64,000 bases of DNA from Phenylobacterium montanum (GCF_018135625.1 NZ_CP073078.1:434001-498000), one strand, 5' to 3'. Shown: positions 1 through 9,304, counted from the stretch's first letter. The notes: generated from the letters alone by a model not told the origin. Program-made: numbers and translations.

Positions 1-65
1 ACGGCGGCGCACAGGGCGACCACGGGCGCGGCGCGGGCGGGGCTCGCAGGTGCGTCGGCCTTCAT
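1..65 (-). CDS. N-terminal fragment of an unidentified protein (cut by window edge)
   Basis: An ATG at 65 reads leftward off the window for 21 codons without a stop, beginning MKADAPASPARAAPVVALCA. The Ala-rich start could be a signal peptide or the first membrane segment of a transporter, but too little is visible to name it. It has the same orientation as the sugar transporter at 135-1442, whose stop lies 69 bases upstream, so the two may be cotranscribed in a sugar-use operon. Confidence 0.45.
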   Translation of the reverse strand, partial: MKADAPASPARAAPVVALCAA

Positions 66-134
66 GCGGTCATTTCCCCGAAAGCCGCGGCTCTACCCCT
101 CGGGCGGCCGCGGTCAGGCGGGAGAACAGCCGAT

Positions 135-1442
135 TCAGCCGGCCTCCGCCAGCGCCATTTCACCGGCCGGGACGGGTTCGCTGCGGCGGGTGATGAAGCC
201 GTAGGCTGCGATCCACAGGTAGCAGACGATCGGGACGGCGAGGAAAGCGGTCAGGCCGAAGGTGTCGGCGACCTTGCCGGAGATCAGCGGCACCACCGCC
301 CCGCCGACGATGGCCAGGCAGAGGAGACCCGAGCCCTGCGGCACTGACTCGCCCAGGTCCTCGATGGCCAGGGTGAAGATGGTCGGGAACATGATCGAGT
401 TGAACAGGCCGATGGCCAGCACCGCGACCGCCGCCATCATGCCGGACGAAAGCCCAGAAGCCGCCGCCAGCGCCGCGGCGCCGAAGGCGCAGAAGGACAA
501 CACGGCGCCCGGGCGGACCTTGCGCAGCACATAGGCGCCGATGAAGCGGCCGACCATGGCGCCGCCCCAGTAGAACATCACCAGCTTGCCGGCGATCTCG
601 ATCTTCAGCGACAGGGCGTGCGGCGACATCAGATAGCTGGTCATCATCGCCCCGATGGCCACCTCGGCGCCGACATAGGTGAAGATCGACAGCACCCCCA
701 GCATCAGGCGCGGCTGAGCCAGGAGCTGGCGATAGGTCCCGTGCGCCTTGGGCGGGGCGGGCGGCGACTGCTTCAGGAACAGGGCGCAAAGGCCCGCCAG
801 CAGGATCAGGCCGATGGCGATGCCCAGGAAAGGCGCCTGCATGGCGTGGGCTTCGTGGATGCGCAGCTGGCTCAGCACGCTGGCCGGCAGGCTGGCGGCC
901 GGCGGTACCGGCTTGGAGCCCTTCAGCATCAGTTCGGCGCCGATATAGGGGCCGACGAAGGTGGCGAAGGAGTTGAAGGCCTGGGCCAAGGTCAGGCGGC
1001 TGTGGCTGTAACGCGGGTCGCCGATCACGGCGGTCAGCGGATTGGCGGCGACCTGGACGATGGTCACCCCGCTGGCGACCACGAAGATCGCGCCCAGGAA
1101 GGCCTCATAGACCCCGAGATTGGCGGCGGGGGTGAAGAGCAGGGCGCCGACCGCCGTCAGCACCAGGCCCGCGATCACCGTCTTAAGATAGCCGACCCGG
1201 CCCAGCAGCCACGCCGCCGGGAGGGAGACCAGGAAATAGGCGATGAAGAACACGAACGGCGTCAGCGCCGCCTCGGTGTAGTTCAGGGCGAACATGCCCT
1301 TCAGCTTGGGCGTCAGGGTGTCGTTGATCACCACCGTGCAGAAGCCGAAGGCGAAGAAAAGGGCCATTGCCAGGGGGATCAGCCGCCGGGCGCCGCCTCC
1401 CGAGGCGGAGGACGGAGGGGCGGAAATGACGGCTGCGGGCAA
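135..1442 (-). CDS. Sugar MFS transporter, FucP/GluP (glucose/galactose) type
   Basis: The 435-residue product is the usual size for the FHS (FucP/GluP) branch of the major facilitator superfamily. About twelve hydrophobic segments are visible. The stretch around residues 130-165 (QVAANPLTAVIGDP, then LTLAQAFNSFATFVGPYIGA) is characteristic of the glucose/galactose:proton symporters, so inner-membrane uptake of a hexose or related sugar is likely. A LacI-like operator at 1507-1520, about 65 bases upstream of the ATG, suggests induction by a sugar. The gene is read away from the hybrid kinase behind it. The exact substrate cannot be read from the sequence. Confidence 0.88.
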   Translation of the reverse strand: MPAAVISAPPSSASGGGARRLIPLAMALFFAFGFCTVVINDTLTPKLKGMFALNYTEAALTPFVFFIAYFLVSLPAAWLLGRVGYLKTVIAGLVLTAVGALLFTPAANLGVYEAFLGAIFVVASGVTIVQVAANPLTAVIGDPRYSHSRLTLAQAFNSFATFVGPYIGAELMLKGSKPVPPAASLPASVLSQLRIHEAHAMQAPFLGIAIGLILLAGLCALFLKQSPPAPPKAHGTYRQLLAQPRLMLGVLSIFTYVGAEVAIGAMMTSYLMSPHALSLKIEIAGKLVMFYWGGAMVGRFIGAYVLRKVRPGAVLSFCAFGAAALAAASGLSSGMMAAVAVLAIGLFNSIMFPTIFTLAIEDLGESVPQGSGLLCLAIVGGAVVPLISGKVADTFGLTAFLAVPIVCYLWIAAYGFITRRSEPVPAGEMALAEAG

Positions 1443-1506
1443 GTCGGGTCTCTCCCTGGGACGGGCGCGCGTTCGCGGCCTGGCCGCTTCGACGCCGCTG
1501 CTGTTG

Positions 1507-1520
1507 TGACAACGCTACCA
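1507..1520. promoter_or_regulatory. LacI-family-like operator upstream of the sugar transporter
   Basis: TGACAACGCTACCA is an imperfect dyad with a central CG, built from two known-looking half-sites (TGACAACG and TGGTAGCG read on the other strand). Such CG-centred dyads are typical of LacI-family operators. A further TTGTCA half-site lies at about 1540-1545. The site is about 65 bases upstream of the start at 1442. No LacI gene is adjacent; the only one seen is at 14626. Confidence 0.5.
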
Positions 1521-1589
1521 ATATCGGGTCGGGGCAGGGTTGTCACGCCGCCTGGAGCGGAAATTCCGCTGCGTAAGGGTGGCGGGGCG

Positions 1590-3461
1590 TCAGGCCGTCG
1601 CGGCGGCGCCGGTATGTTCCTTGGCCCCCGGATAGGGGCTGGCGATGGCGGCGAGCAGCCGCTCGGCGCTGATCGGCTTGCCCAGATGGCCGTCCATGCC
1701 GGCCTCCAGGCAGCGGGCCACCTGTTCGGGCAGCACGTTTGCGGTCATGGCCAGGATCACCGGCCGCCGGGCGCCGAGCTGGGCGGCTTCGCGGATGCGG
1801 CGGGTGGCGGTCAGGCCATCCATGTTGGGCATCTGCACGTCCATCAGGATCAGGTCGAACGGCGTGCGCAGCGCCGCCTCGACCGCCTCGACGCCGTCCT
1901 GGGCGGTCTCGACCTCGAGATCGAAGGGCGAGAGCAGGGTGCAGATCAGCTCGCGGTTCACCGCATTGTCGTCGACGACCAGCAGACGCATGGCCGGGTC
2001 GATGTCGGCGGCGGCGGTGCTGGCCCTGGTGGCCCGGACCGGCTGGTCCGGGGCGGCTTCGAGCACGATCTCGAACCAGAAGGTCGAGCCTTCGCCAATT
2101 CGGCTTTCGACCCCGACGCTCCCGCCGAGGGCCTCCATGATCCGCTTGGAGATCGCAAGGCCCAGGCCCGTGCCGCCGTACTGGCGCGAGGTCGAGGCGT
2201 CGGCCTGGGTGAAGCGGTCGAAGAGAGACGGCAGCTGTTCGGTCGAGATTCCGATGCCAGTGTCCTCGACGGCGATCCGCAGGCGGCGCACCTCGCCGGC
2301 CTCTGTCTGAGACAACCGCACGCACACGCGGCCGCGGCTGGTGAATTTGATGGCGTTGGAGAGGAAGTTCAGCAGGACCTGCCTCAGTCGCGGCTCGTCG
2401 CCCATCAGCCGGTCGCCCGGGCCGGCGGCGGCGATCTCCAGCGCCACGCCCTTGGCTTCGGCCTGACCGGCCAGCATGGCCACGGCGGACTCGACCAGGC
2501 TTCGCGGGTCGAAGGGCGCCAGTTCCGGCTCCACGGCGCCGGCTTCCAGGCGCGAGAAGTCGAGTACGTCGTTGACCACGCCCAGGAGGGTGTGGCTGGC
2601 GTCTGCGATCAGGGCCAGGTGGCGCGCGCCGGCCGGGCTCAGTTCCTCCGAGGTCTTCAGCACCTCGGAGAATCCGATGATAGCGTTGAGCGGCGTCCTG
2701 AGCTCATGGGTCATGTTGGCCAGGAAGTCGGACTTGGCCTGGCCGGCGGCCTTGGCCTCGCTGAGCGCGCGCAACAGTGCATCCTCCAGCGCCTTGCGCC
2801 GGTTGATCACGCGAGAGGTGGACAAGAGCTCGCCGTCGCCGTCCAGCCGGCGGACCATGCTCTCGACCCAGGCCTCCGACCCGTCCTTGAGATGAACCCG
2901 GTACTCGGCGACGACCGGCTCGCCGCCGGGTTTCAGTCCTTCCAGCACGCCGCGGATCCGGCCGGCGTCCTCCGGGTGCACCTCCAGCAGCGCCGGCTGT
3001 TCCTGCAGTTCCTCGGGCGTGAAGCCCAGGGTGCGCTTGACCGAGGGCGAGGTGTATTTGCGCTTCAGGTCCTGGGTCCAGAGGGTGATCACGTCGGTCT
3101 GGTTGTCGGCCAGCAGGCGATAGAGGCCCTCGCTGCGCGCAAGCCGGTCCAGGGCGCGCTCTGCGCCGGCGGAGGACTCTTCGGCCTCCTGCCGCCGCTG
3201 CTGGATCTCGGCGATGACCCGGTTCTTTTGCGCAGCGCTTTCCAGCGCTTCGGCCGCCATGCGGCGCTGACCCAAAACCAGCAGGCTGAGGGGGATGCTC
3301 GACAGGGCGGCGGCGATCACGGCGCACAGAAGAGTGAGGGGCGAAAGAGCTCGAACGGCGAACGCCACCAGGATGTTGGCGGCCAGGGCCAGCAGGAACA
3401 CGCTGGCGACGGTCTTCAGGCGCATCCAGGACATCGGGACGGAACCGAGCGACGCCTTCAT
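1590..3461 (-). CDS. Membrane-anchored PAS hybrid sensor histidine kinase
   Basis: A 623-residue hybrid kinase. There are two hydrophobic segments near residues 17-36 and 40-63, then a short coiled region (70-115). A PAS/PAC domain (about 112-225) is followed by a HisKA domain with the phospho-accepting H252 in NMTHELRTPLNAIIGF. The HATPase domain has an N box (N369), a DTGIGI G1 box (400-405) and GGTGLGLAI (429-437). The C-terminal receiver domain has acidic residues at 497-498 and a likely phosphorylated D541 in LILMDVQMP. It overlaps the preceding pentapeptide-repeat gene by four bases (ATGA), so the two are translationally coupled. No output domain or partner regulator is encoded next to it, so a separate Hpt protein must relay the signal; one is encoded at 49284. 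Confidence 0.92.
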   Translation of the reverse strand: MKASLGSVPMSWMRLKTVASVFLLALAANILVAFAVRALSPLTLLCAVIAAALSSIPLSLLVLGQRRMAAEALESAAQKNRVIAEIQQRRQEAEESSAGAERALDRLARSEGLYRLLADNQTDVITLWTQDLKRKYTSPSVKRTLGFTPEELQEQPALLEVHPEDAGRIRGVLEGLKPGGEPVVAEYRVHLKDGSEAWVESMVRRLDGDGELLSTSRVINRRKALEDALLRALSEAKAAGQAKSDFLANMTHELRTPLNAIIGFSEVLKTSEELSPAGARHLALIADASHTLLGVVNDVLDFSRLEAGAVEPELAPFDPRSLVESAVAMLAGQAEAKGVALEIAAAGPGDRLMGDEPRLRQVLLNFLSNAIKFTSRGRVCVRLSQTEAGEVRRLRIAVEDTGIGISTEQLPSLFDRFTQADASTSRQYGGTGLGLAISKRIMEALGGSVGVESRIGEGSTFWFEIVLEAAPDQPVRATRASTAAADIDPAMRLLVVDDNAVNRELICTLLSPFDLEVETAQDGVEAVEAALRTPFDLILMDVQMPNMDGLTATRRIREAAQLGARRPVILAMTANVLPEQVARCLEAGMDGHLGKPISAERLLAAIASPYPGAKEHTGAAATA

Positions 3462-4573
3462 GCCAGACGCGCCGCCACGAAGGCGCCTTCGCCCAGATCG
3501 GCGTCGGTCAGGTCCACCGGCCGTTCTCCGCCGCTGGCCAGGGGCAGCGGGCGCAGATCCGCGCGGTCGAACCGGGCGTAACGCAGCTTGGCGCCGCGGA
3601 ACGAAGCACCCCGAAGGTCTGCGCCGCTGAAGTCGGCGTCCCTGAGGTCCGCGTCGTCGAAGCGCGCCCCTTGAAGCTGAGCGTTGGTGAAGCGGGCTCC
3701 GACCCCGCAGGCCCGGCGGGCGGTGAGGGCGGCGAGCCGCCGGCCGGCGAAGGCGTCGCCGAGCGGGCGCAGGTCTTCATCGTCCAGTTCGGCTGGTGCG
3801 CCGTCGGCGCCGTTGCTGGCGACCCATCGGTCGGCGGCGGCGATGCGGGCCATCAGTTCGGGAACTCGCCGAAGCGCCTGCTCGGAAACATCCAGCACAC
3901 AGCCGTCCAGCGCGCCGGGATCGAGCTTCGCGCCGCCCAGGTTCGCGCCGGTCAGGATGGCGCCGCGGAAGCGTCCGCCGCGCAGGTCCGCGCCGGCCAG
4001 ATCCGCGCCGGCCATGCAGGCGCCGGTGAAGTTGGCGCGGTTCAGCCGGGCGTTGTTCAGGCGCGCGTTGCGCATCGAACAGTGGGTGAAATCCACCTCG
4101 AAGGTGATCTCGCCCGCAACGGCCTCGGCGGCCTGGGATGGGCTGCTGAGCCGGAAGTCTTCGGACACCCCTGCCGGCGACAGCACCGCCTGGCGCATGT
4201 CGGCCTGATCGAAGCAGGCGCCGGAGAGGTTCGCCCGGCGCAGGCTGGCGCCGCGGATGTCGGCTTGCGCGAAGCTGGCGTCGGCGGCGTCGACATCACG
4301 CAGGTCGGCGAGTTGCAGGCAGGCGCGCTCGAGGTTGGCGGCGGCAAGGCGGCAGGCCTGCAGATTGGCGCCGGTCAGGTCTGCCAGGGCGAAGACGCGG
4401 CCGGAGAAGTCGCAGCTGGGCGCCTGGACATAGCGCCATATGGCGCGCTGCCCCTTCGGCTCGCCGCGCACGAAACGTTCATGGGCGGACAGGAATTGTC
4501 GCAGTTCAGCTTCGCTGTATCGAGGCGAGCGAACGCTGTTCTTGCTCGCGCTGGCGAAGTTGAACGGCGTCAC
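3458..4573 (-). CDS. Pentapeptide-repeat protein coupled to the hybrid kinase
   Basis: The 371 residues contain two blocks of A(D/N)LXX-type pentapeptide repeats, about 60-130 and 165-230, and a third around 295-345. Between the last two lies a non-repeat insert (VSEQALRRVPELMARIAAAD...). Such repeats fold into a right-handed quadrilateral beta-helix. Residues 18-50 (EAELRQFLSAHERFVRGEPKG) resemble N-terminal segments seen on pentapeptide proteins tied to signalling kinases. No signal peptide or membrane segment is present, so it is probably cytoplasmic. The stop overlaps the kinase start as ATGA, which argues for a joint function such as scaffold or sensor partner. The biochemical role is unknown. 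Confidence 0.8.
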   Translation of the reverse strand: MTPFNFASASKNSVRSPRYSEAELRQFLSAHERFVRGEPKGQRAIWRYVQAPSCDFSGRVFALADLTGANLQACRLAAANLERACLQLADLRDVDAADASFAQADIRGASLRRANLSGACFDQADMRQAVLSPAGVSEDFRLSSPSQAAEAVAGEITFEVDFTHCSMRNARLNNARLNRANFTGACMAGADLAGADLRGGRFRGAILTGANLGGAKLDPGALDGCVLDVSEQALRRVPELMARIAAADRWVASNGADGAPAELDDEDLRPLGDAFAGRRLAALTARRACGVGARFTNAQLQGARFDDADLRDADFSGADLRGASFRGAKLRYARFDRADLRPLPLASGGERPVDLTDADLGEGAFVAARLA

Positions 4574-4951
4574 GGCGTCCCCAGGAACACAGCCAAAACC
4601 CCGCAGTCAGGGCGCTACTGGCAAGGGATTACCGAGCGCCGCTTTCGATATGTTTAATTTCAACGTACGGGCGGCGCAAAACACAAGGACAACCGGTTTT
4701 GGGTGTTCTGACAAATTGTCGCAGAGGTTCGGTCCAGATCAGATTTGTTTGTGTCCTGCGATGTTAGTCTTGAAGCAATCGCTTCCGTCGCGGCAGTTCC
4801 TGAGGTCTTGGAGCTCGATCGACCGCCTGAAGGGCGCTGGGCTTCGCAAATTCTGGCGGGTCGCCTGCGGGGCGAAGCCTGCTCCGAAAGCGCGGGAGCG
4901 GCTTGCCGCGCACGGCGTTCATGAGTTGGGGGCGCCTTAGGGAGCCCGGCC
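4574..4951. other. Intergenic region between divergent kinase and transketolase operons
   Basis: These 378 bases carry no gene I can support. They must hold two divergent promoters. An 11-base palindrome, GACAAATTGTC, lies at 4710-4720. A Shine-Dalgarno-like GGGAG precedes the transketolase ATG at 4952. The part around 4640-4780 is visibly more A/T-rich than the flanking genes, as expected of a promoter region. Confidence 0.5.
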
Positions 4952-7021
4952 ATGGACCTTTGCAGGCGGCACCCGGCCGACGAGATCGACCAGCTGTCTA
5001 TCGCCACCATTCGCACCTTGACCGTCGACGCGGTGGAGCGGGCGAAGTCGGGCCATGCCGGCTTGCCGCTGGGGATGGCGGCTGCGGCCTATACGCTCTG
5101 GAGCAGGTTTCTGACCTATGACCCGGCTCAGCCGCTCTGGCCGGGACGGGACCGGTTCGTGCTCTCGGCCGGTCATGGCTCGATGCTGCTGTACGCTTTG
5201 CTTCACCTGGCGAACGTCGCTGAGGTCGACCGGACGGGAGAGCCGACAGGCAGCCCTGCCGTAAGCCTCGACGGCATCAGGGCCTTCCGCCAGCTAGACA
5301 GCGTCTGCCCTGGCCATCCGGAATACGGGATGACCACGGGCGTCGAGGCCACCACCGGGCCGCTCGGGCAGGGCGTCGGCGACAGCGTCGGCATGGCCAT
5401 CGCCGCCAAATGGCTGGGGGCGCGCTATGACCGGGCTGGTTCAGCCCTGTTCGGGCAAAGGGTCTACGCTCTCTGCAGCGATGGCGATCTGATGGAGGGG
5501 ATCAGCGGCGAGGCGGCGTCGCTGGCCGGCCACCTGGGTCTCTGCAACCTGTGCTGGATCTACGACGACAACAGCGTGACCATCGACGGACCCACCCGGC
5601 TGGCGTTCAGCGAAGATGTCCGGCGACGGTTCGAAGGCTATGGCTGGGCCACCCATCGGGTCGAGGACGCCAACGACTGCGCGGCCTTCGCCGAGGCCAT
5701 CGAGCGCTTCCTCGGCACTCCCGACCGCCCGACCCTGATTGCGGTGCGTAGCACCATCGGTTTCGGCGCGCCCGACCTTCAAGGCACGTCCAAGGCCCAC
5801 AGCGATCCATTCGGCGCCGAGGAAGTGCGACGCACCAAGCGCGCCTACGGCTGGCCTGAGGATGCTCAGTTCCGGGTTCCCCCGGCGGTTCCGCAGCGCT
5901 TCGCGGAGACCGTGGGACGACGCGGCGCGGAAGCCCGGATGGCCTGGGAAGAGCGCCTTGGCCGTTTGAAACTCGAAGCGCCGGACCTGGCCGCCGAATT
6001 GACGCGCGGCCTGGCCGGCCAGTCGAAACCGGGTTGGGAGGACAAAATCCCGGCCTTCGAGCCGGACCCCAGCGGCATGGCCACGCGCGAAGCGTCCGGC
6101 CGGGTGCTCAACGCCTTAGCGCCGCATATGCCGTGGCTGCTCGGCGGGTCCGCCGATCTTGCCGGCTCGAACAAGACCGAGCTGAAATTCGACGGTGCTG
6201 GTGATTTCGAGGCCGGCGCTTTTGGGGGCCGGAACCTGCATTTCGGCATACGCGAGCACACCATGGGGGCGATCGCCAATGGCCTCGCCCTGTCGGGCCT
6301 GAGGCCTTTCGTTGGGACCTTCCTGGTCTTCAGTGACTACATGCGACCGCCGATCCGGCTGGCGGCCATGGGCGGGCTTCCTGTGGTTTTCGTGTTCAGC
6401 CACGACTCCATCGGCCTGGGTCAGGACGGTCCGACTCATCAGCCGGTCGAGCAACTGGCCGGACTCCGGGCTGTTCCGGGCCTGATGGTGATCCGGCCCT
6501 GCGACGCGAACGAGACGGCAGAAGCCTGGCGGGTGATCCTGGGACAATCCGAGCGGCCCGCCTGCCTGGTCCTGTCGCGCCAGGCCCTGCCCGTGCTGGA
6601 TCGCGGGAAGTTCGCCCCTGCCAGCGGCCTCGCCCGGGGCGGCTATGTGCTCGCGGGCGGCGAAGAGACACCCGACGTCATCCTGATCGCCTCCGGAGGC
6701 GAGGTGGCCGCCTGCCTCGAGGCGCGCGAGACATTGGCGAGCGAGGGCCTCCGTTGCCGGGTCGTGTCCATGCCCTCGTTCGACCTGTTCGAGGCCCAGG
6801 ACGAAGCTTACCGACGCTCGGTGCTGCCGCCGGCCGTGAAGGCCCGGCTGGCGGTCGAAGCAGCCTCGCCACTCGGTTGGGATCGCTATGTCGGCCCCGA
6901 GGGCGCGGTGATCGCCATGCGCCGCTTCGGCGCCTCCGCGCCCTATGCAGACCTTCAGTCCAAATTCGGCTTCACCGCCGCCGATGTCGCCGAGGCGGCG
7001 CGGCGGTTGACCTGCAGATAG
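4952..7021 (+). CDS. tkt: Transketolase
   Basis: A full-length (689 residues) thiamine-diphosphate transketolase that transfers two-carbon units between pentose phosphates and C3/C4 sugars. Visible hallmarks are KSGHAGLPLGMA near residue 30, the ThDP/Mg motif SDGDLMEG followed by DDNSVTIDG in the first third, FGIREHTMGAIANGLALSG with the proton-relay Glu in the pyrimidine domain, and HDSIGLGQDGPTHQP. GGGAG lies just upstream of the ATG. The gene ends 11 bases before the transaldolase/6PGDH fusion, so the pair forms a pentose-phosphate operon that could rearrange pentoses without the oxidative branch. This may be a second, inducible copy rather than the housekeeping one. Confidence 0.95.
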   Translation: MDLCRRHPADEIDQLSIATIRTLTVDAVERAKSGHAGLPLGMAAAAYTLWSRFLTYDPAQPLWPGRDRFVLSAGHGSMLLYALLHLANVAEVDRTGEPTGSPAVSLDGIRAFRQLDSVCPGHPEYGMTTGVEATTGPLGQGVGDSVGMAIAAKWLGARYDRAGSALFGQRVYALCSDGDLMEGISGEAASLAGHLGLCNLCWIYDDNSVTIDGPTRLAFSEDVRRRFEGYGWATHRVEDANDCAAFAEAIERFLGTPDRPTLIAVRSTIGFGAPDLQGTSKAHSDPFGAEEVRRTKRAYGWPEDAQFRVPPAVPQRFAETVGRRGAEARMAWEERLGRLKLEAPDLAAELTRGLAGQSKPGWEDKIPAFEPDPSGMATREASGRVLNALAPHMPWLLGGSADLAGSNKTELKFDGAGDFEAGAFGGRNLHFGIREHTMGAIANGLALSGLRPFVGTFLVFSDYMRPPIRLAAMGGLPVVFVFSHDSIGLGQDGPTHQPVEQLAGLRAVPGLMVIRPCDANETAEAWRVILGQSERPACLVLSRQALPVLDRGKFAPASGLARGGYVLAGGEETPDVILIASGGEVAACLEARETLASEGLRCRVVSMPSFDLFEAQDEAYRRSVLPPAVKARLAVEAASPLGWDRYVGPEGAVIAMRRFGASAPYADLQSKFGFTAADVAEAARRLTCR

Positions 7022-7032
7022 GAGACGCCCCC

Positions 7033-9216
7033 ATGACCAATCCGCTGCTGCAGCTGGCCAAGGCCGGCCAATCTGTCTGGCTCGACCATCTTGACCGGGA
7101 AATCCTTGAGAGCGGGCGGCTCGAGCGCTGGATCGCCGAGGATGGCGTCAGGGGACTGACCTCGAACCCGACCCTGTTCGAAAAGGCGATCGCCGAGGGC
7201 GACGCCTACGACAAAGGTATCCGCCGATTGCTGAGCGAACAGGAGCTGTCGCCGAAGCGGCTCTATGAGGCCCTGGCCATCAACGACATCCGGGAGGCGG
7301 CCGACCGCTTCCGCCCGGTGTTCGAGCAACTCGGTGGCGAGGACGGCTTCGTCAGCCTGGAGGTTTCGCCACATCTGGCGGACGATGCGGCCGGCACGGT
7401 GGTCGAGGCGCGCCGGCTGTGGAAGGCCGTCGGCCGGCCCAACCTGATGATCAAGGTCCCGGGCACGCGCGCCGGCTACCAGGCGATCCGGCAACTGATC
7501 GGGGAGGGGGTGAACGTCAATGTCACCCTGCTGTTCGGCCTCGACGCCTATCGGGCCGTCGCCGAGGCGCACATGGCCGGGCTGGAGGACCTGAGGGCCG
7601 AGGGCGGGGACATCAGCCAGGTGCGCGGCGTCGCCAGCTTCTTCGTCAGCCGCATCGACACCGCGATCGACCAGGCCATCGACGAACGCTTCAAAGCCGG
7701 TGTCGGCCCGGAGGCGGAGATCCTTCGGACTCTTCGGGGCCGGGTGGCCATCGCCAACGCCAAGCTGGCCTATCAGGCCTATCTGGACATGATCGGCGGG
7801 GCCCGATGGAAGGCGCTTGCGGCCGCAGGAGCCAAGCCACAGCGGGTGTTGTGGGCGTCCACCGGGACCAAGGATCCCACCTATTCGGACGTGCTCTATG
7901 TCGAGAGCCTGATCGGCCCGGATACGATTACTACTGTGCCGCCAAAGACGCTCGATGCGTTCCGCGATCACGGCCGGGTCCCCGCCACCCTGGTCGCAGC
8001 CGATCCGCCCCTGACCGCCGAGTTGGACCTTGCCCGAAGCGTGATCGCCCAGGTCGAGCGCGCTGGGCTCGACCTCGACGGCGTGACGAGGGAACTGCTC
8101 GCCGATGGCGTGCGCAAGTTCTCCGGTTCGTATGACAAACTGCTGGAAGCCCTGTCAGCCAAGCGCGGCGCCTTGGCGGCGTCCCGCAGCATTGCGCATG
8201 CCGGGCGATCAGCGCTGACACTGGGAATGGTCGGCCTCGGCCGCATGGGGGGCGACATCGCCCGTCGCCTGATGAGCGCCGGGCATTCATGTGTCGTCTT
8301 CGATCGCGACGAAGGGGCGAGGCGAAAGCTCGCAGATGCTGGAGCCACCGCGGCGAACGATCTCTCCGATCTGGTCCGCAAGCTGGCGTCGCCCCGTCTG
8401 GTCTGGCTGATGCTGCCCGCTGGTGAGGCGACGGAGGAGACGGTCGTGGCCCTGTCGGCGCTGCTGGAACGGGGCGATGTGATTATCGATGGCGGCAACG
8501 GGTTCTACCGCGACGATATTCGCCGAGCCCGCAAGCTGCGCGCGCAGGGGATCGACTATGTCGACGCCGGGGTCTCGGGCGGCGTTTGGGGGCGCGAGCG
8601 CGGCTACTGCCTGATGGTCGGGGGCGAGGCGCGGGCGTTCGAGGCCATCGAGCCGATCCTGCGCACGCTCGCGCCGGGGCTGGGCCAGCTCCCGCGCACC
8701 CAGCGGCCGGCCGGCGCTGATCCCCGTCCGGAGCTGGGCTATGTGCACGCCGGTCCGGTCGGGGCCGGGCACTTCGTCAAGATGGTGCACAACGGGGTCG
8801 AATACGGCCTGATGCAGGCGCTGTCGGAAGGCTTCGACCTGTTGCGCGGCCGCGGCGCGGCCACGATGCCGGAGGGAGAGCGCTATGATTTCAACCTCGC
8901 GGACATAGCCGAGACCTGGCGCCGGGGCAGCGTGGTTTCGTCCTGGCTCCTGGACCTGGTCGCTCAGGCCCTGGCGCGCGATCCGGCTTTGGAGCACTTC
9001 GAGGGTGATGTGGCCGACAGCGGCGAAGGCCGCTGGGCCCTGGCCGCAGCGGTGGAGGAGGAGGCGCCCGCCAGCGCCCTCGCCAACGCCCTGTTCGCCC
9101 GGTTCAGATCCCGCGAGACTCATACCTTCGGCGAGAAATTGTTGTCTGCGATGCGTTTTGGCTTTGGCCATCACGTCGAGCCGTCCAACGGGGCGGACCG
9201 TGGGGCCGCCGCCTAG
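7033..9216 (+). CDS. Transaldolase / 6-phosphogluconate dehydrogenase fusion
   Basis: A 727-residue two-domain enzyme. Residues 1-375 are a transaldolase with the Schiff-base lysine K141 in LMIKVPGTRAGY and NVNVTLLFGLDAY. Residues 395-715 are a decarboxylating 6-phosphogluconate dehydrogenase of the short type, with Rossmann motif GLGRMG (401-406), DAGVSGGVWG (511-520) and catalytic FVKMVHNGVEYG (K583, N587). The second beta strand ends in VVFDRD, so acidic residues sit where NADP enzymes have Arg, which favours NAD+. The start at 7033 is chosen because GGAGA precedes it and it begins the transaldolase fold; the open frame continues upstream inside tkt. The fusion ties ribulose-5-phosphate production to the tkt/tal carbon shuffle. 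Confidence 0.92.
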   Translation: MTNPLLQLAKAGQSVWLDHLDREILESGRLERWIAEDGVRGLTSNPTLFEKAIAEGDAYDKGIRRLLSEQELSPKRLYEALAINDIREAADRFRPVFEQLGGEDGFVSLEVSPHLADDAAGTVVEARRLWKAVGRPNLMIKVPGTRAGYQAIRQLIGEGVNVNVTLLFGLDAYRAVAEAHMAGLEDLRAEGGDISQVRGVASFFVSRIDTAIDQAIDERFKAGVGPEAEILRTLRGRVAIANAKLAYQAYLDMIGGARWKALAAAGAKPQRVLWASTGTKDPTYSDVLYVESLIGPDTITTVPPKTLDAFRDHGRVPATLVAADPPLTAELDLARSVIAQVERAGLDLDGVTRELLADGVRKFSGSYDKLLEALSAKRGALAASRSIAHAGRSALTLGMVGLGRMGGDIARRLMSAGHSCVVFDRDEGARRKLADAGATAANDLSDLVRKLASPRLVWLMLPAGEATEETVVALSALLERGDVIIDGGNGFYRDDIRRARKLRAQGIDYVDAGVSGGVWGRERGYCLMVGGEARAFEAIEPILRTLAPGLGQLPRTQRPAGADPRPELGYVHAGPVGAGHFVKMVHNGVEYGLMQALSEGFDLLRGRGAATMPEGERYDFNLADIAETWRRGSVVSSWLLDLVAQALARDPALEHFEGDVADSGEGRWALAAAVEEEAPASALANALFARFRSRETHTFGEKLLSAMRFGFGHHVEPSNGADRGAAA

Positions 9217-9304
9217 ATCAGGTCGAACCAGGGTTCGCCCGTAGTCGCGGCTGTGCTTCAGAAAGCAGAATCGACTCCTCCTCGCTCAGGCCGCCTCGCC
9301 GGAT

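Noticed and set aside
618-3581. Very long plus-strand open frame (987 codons)
   Set aside because: It is antisense to the sugar transporter and hybrid kinase, both of which have clear domain motifs; its translation is low-complexity Gly/Arg/Gln sequence typical of shadow frames in GC-rich DNA.
4660-5016. Minus-strand frame across the transketolase start region
   Set aside because: It has no domain, overlaps the transketolase start antisense, and lacks a clear ribosome binding site.
6754-7032. N-terminal extension of the transaldolase fusion
   Set aside because: The extension lies inside the transketolase gene in another frame; the ATG at 7033 has a Shine-Dalgarno sequence and begins the transaldolase fold.
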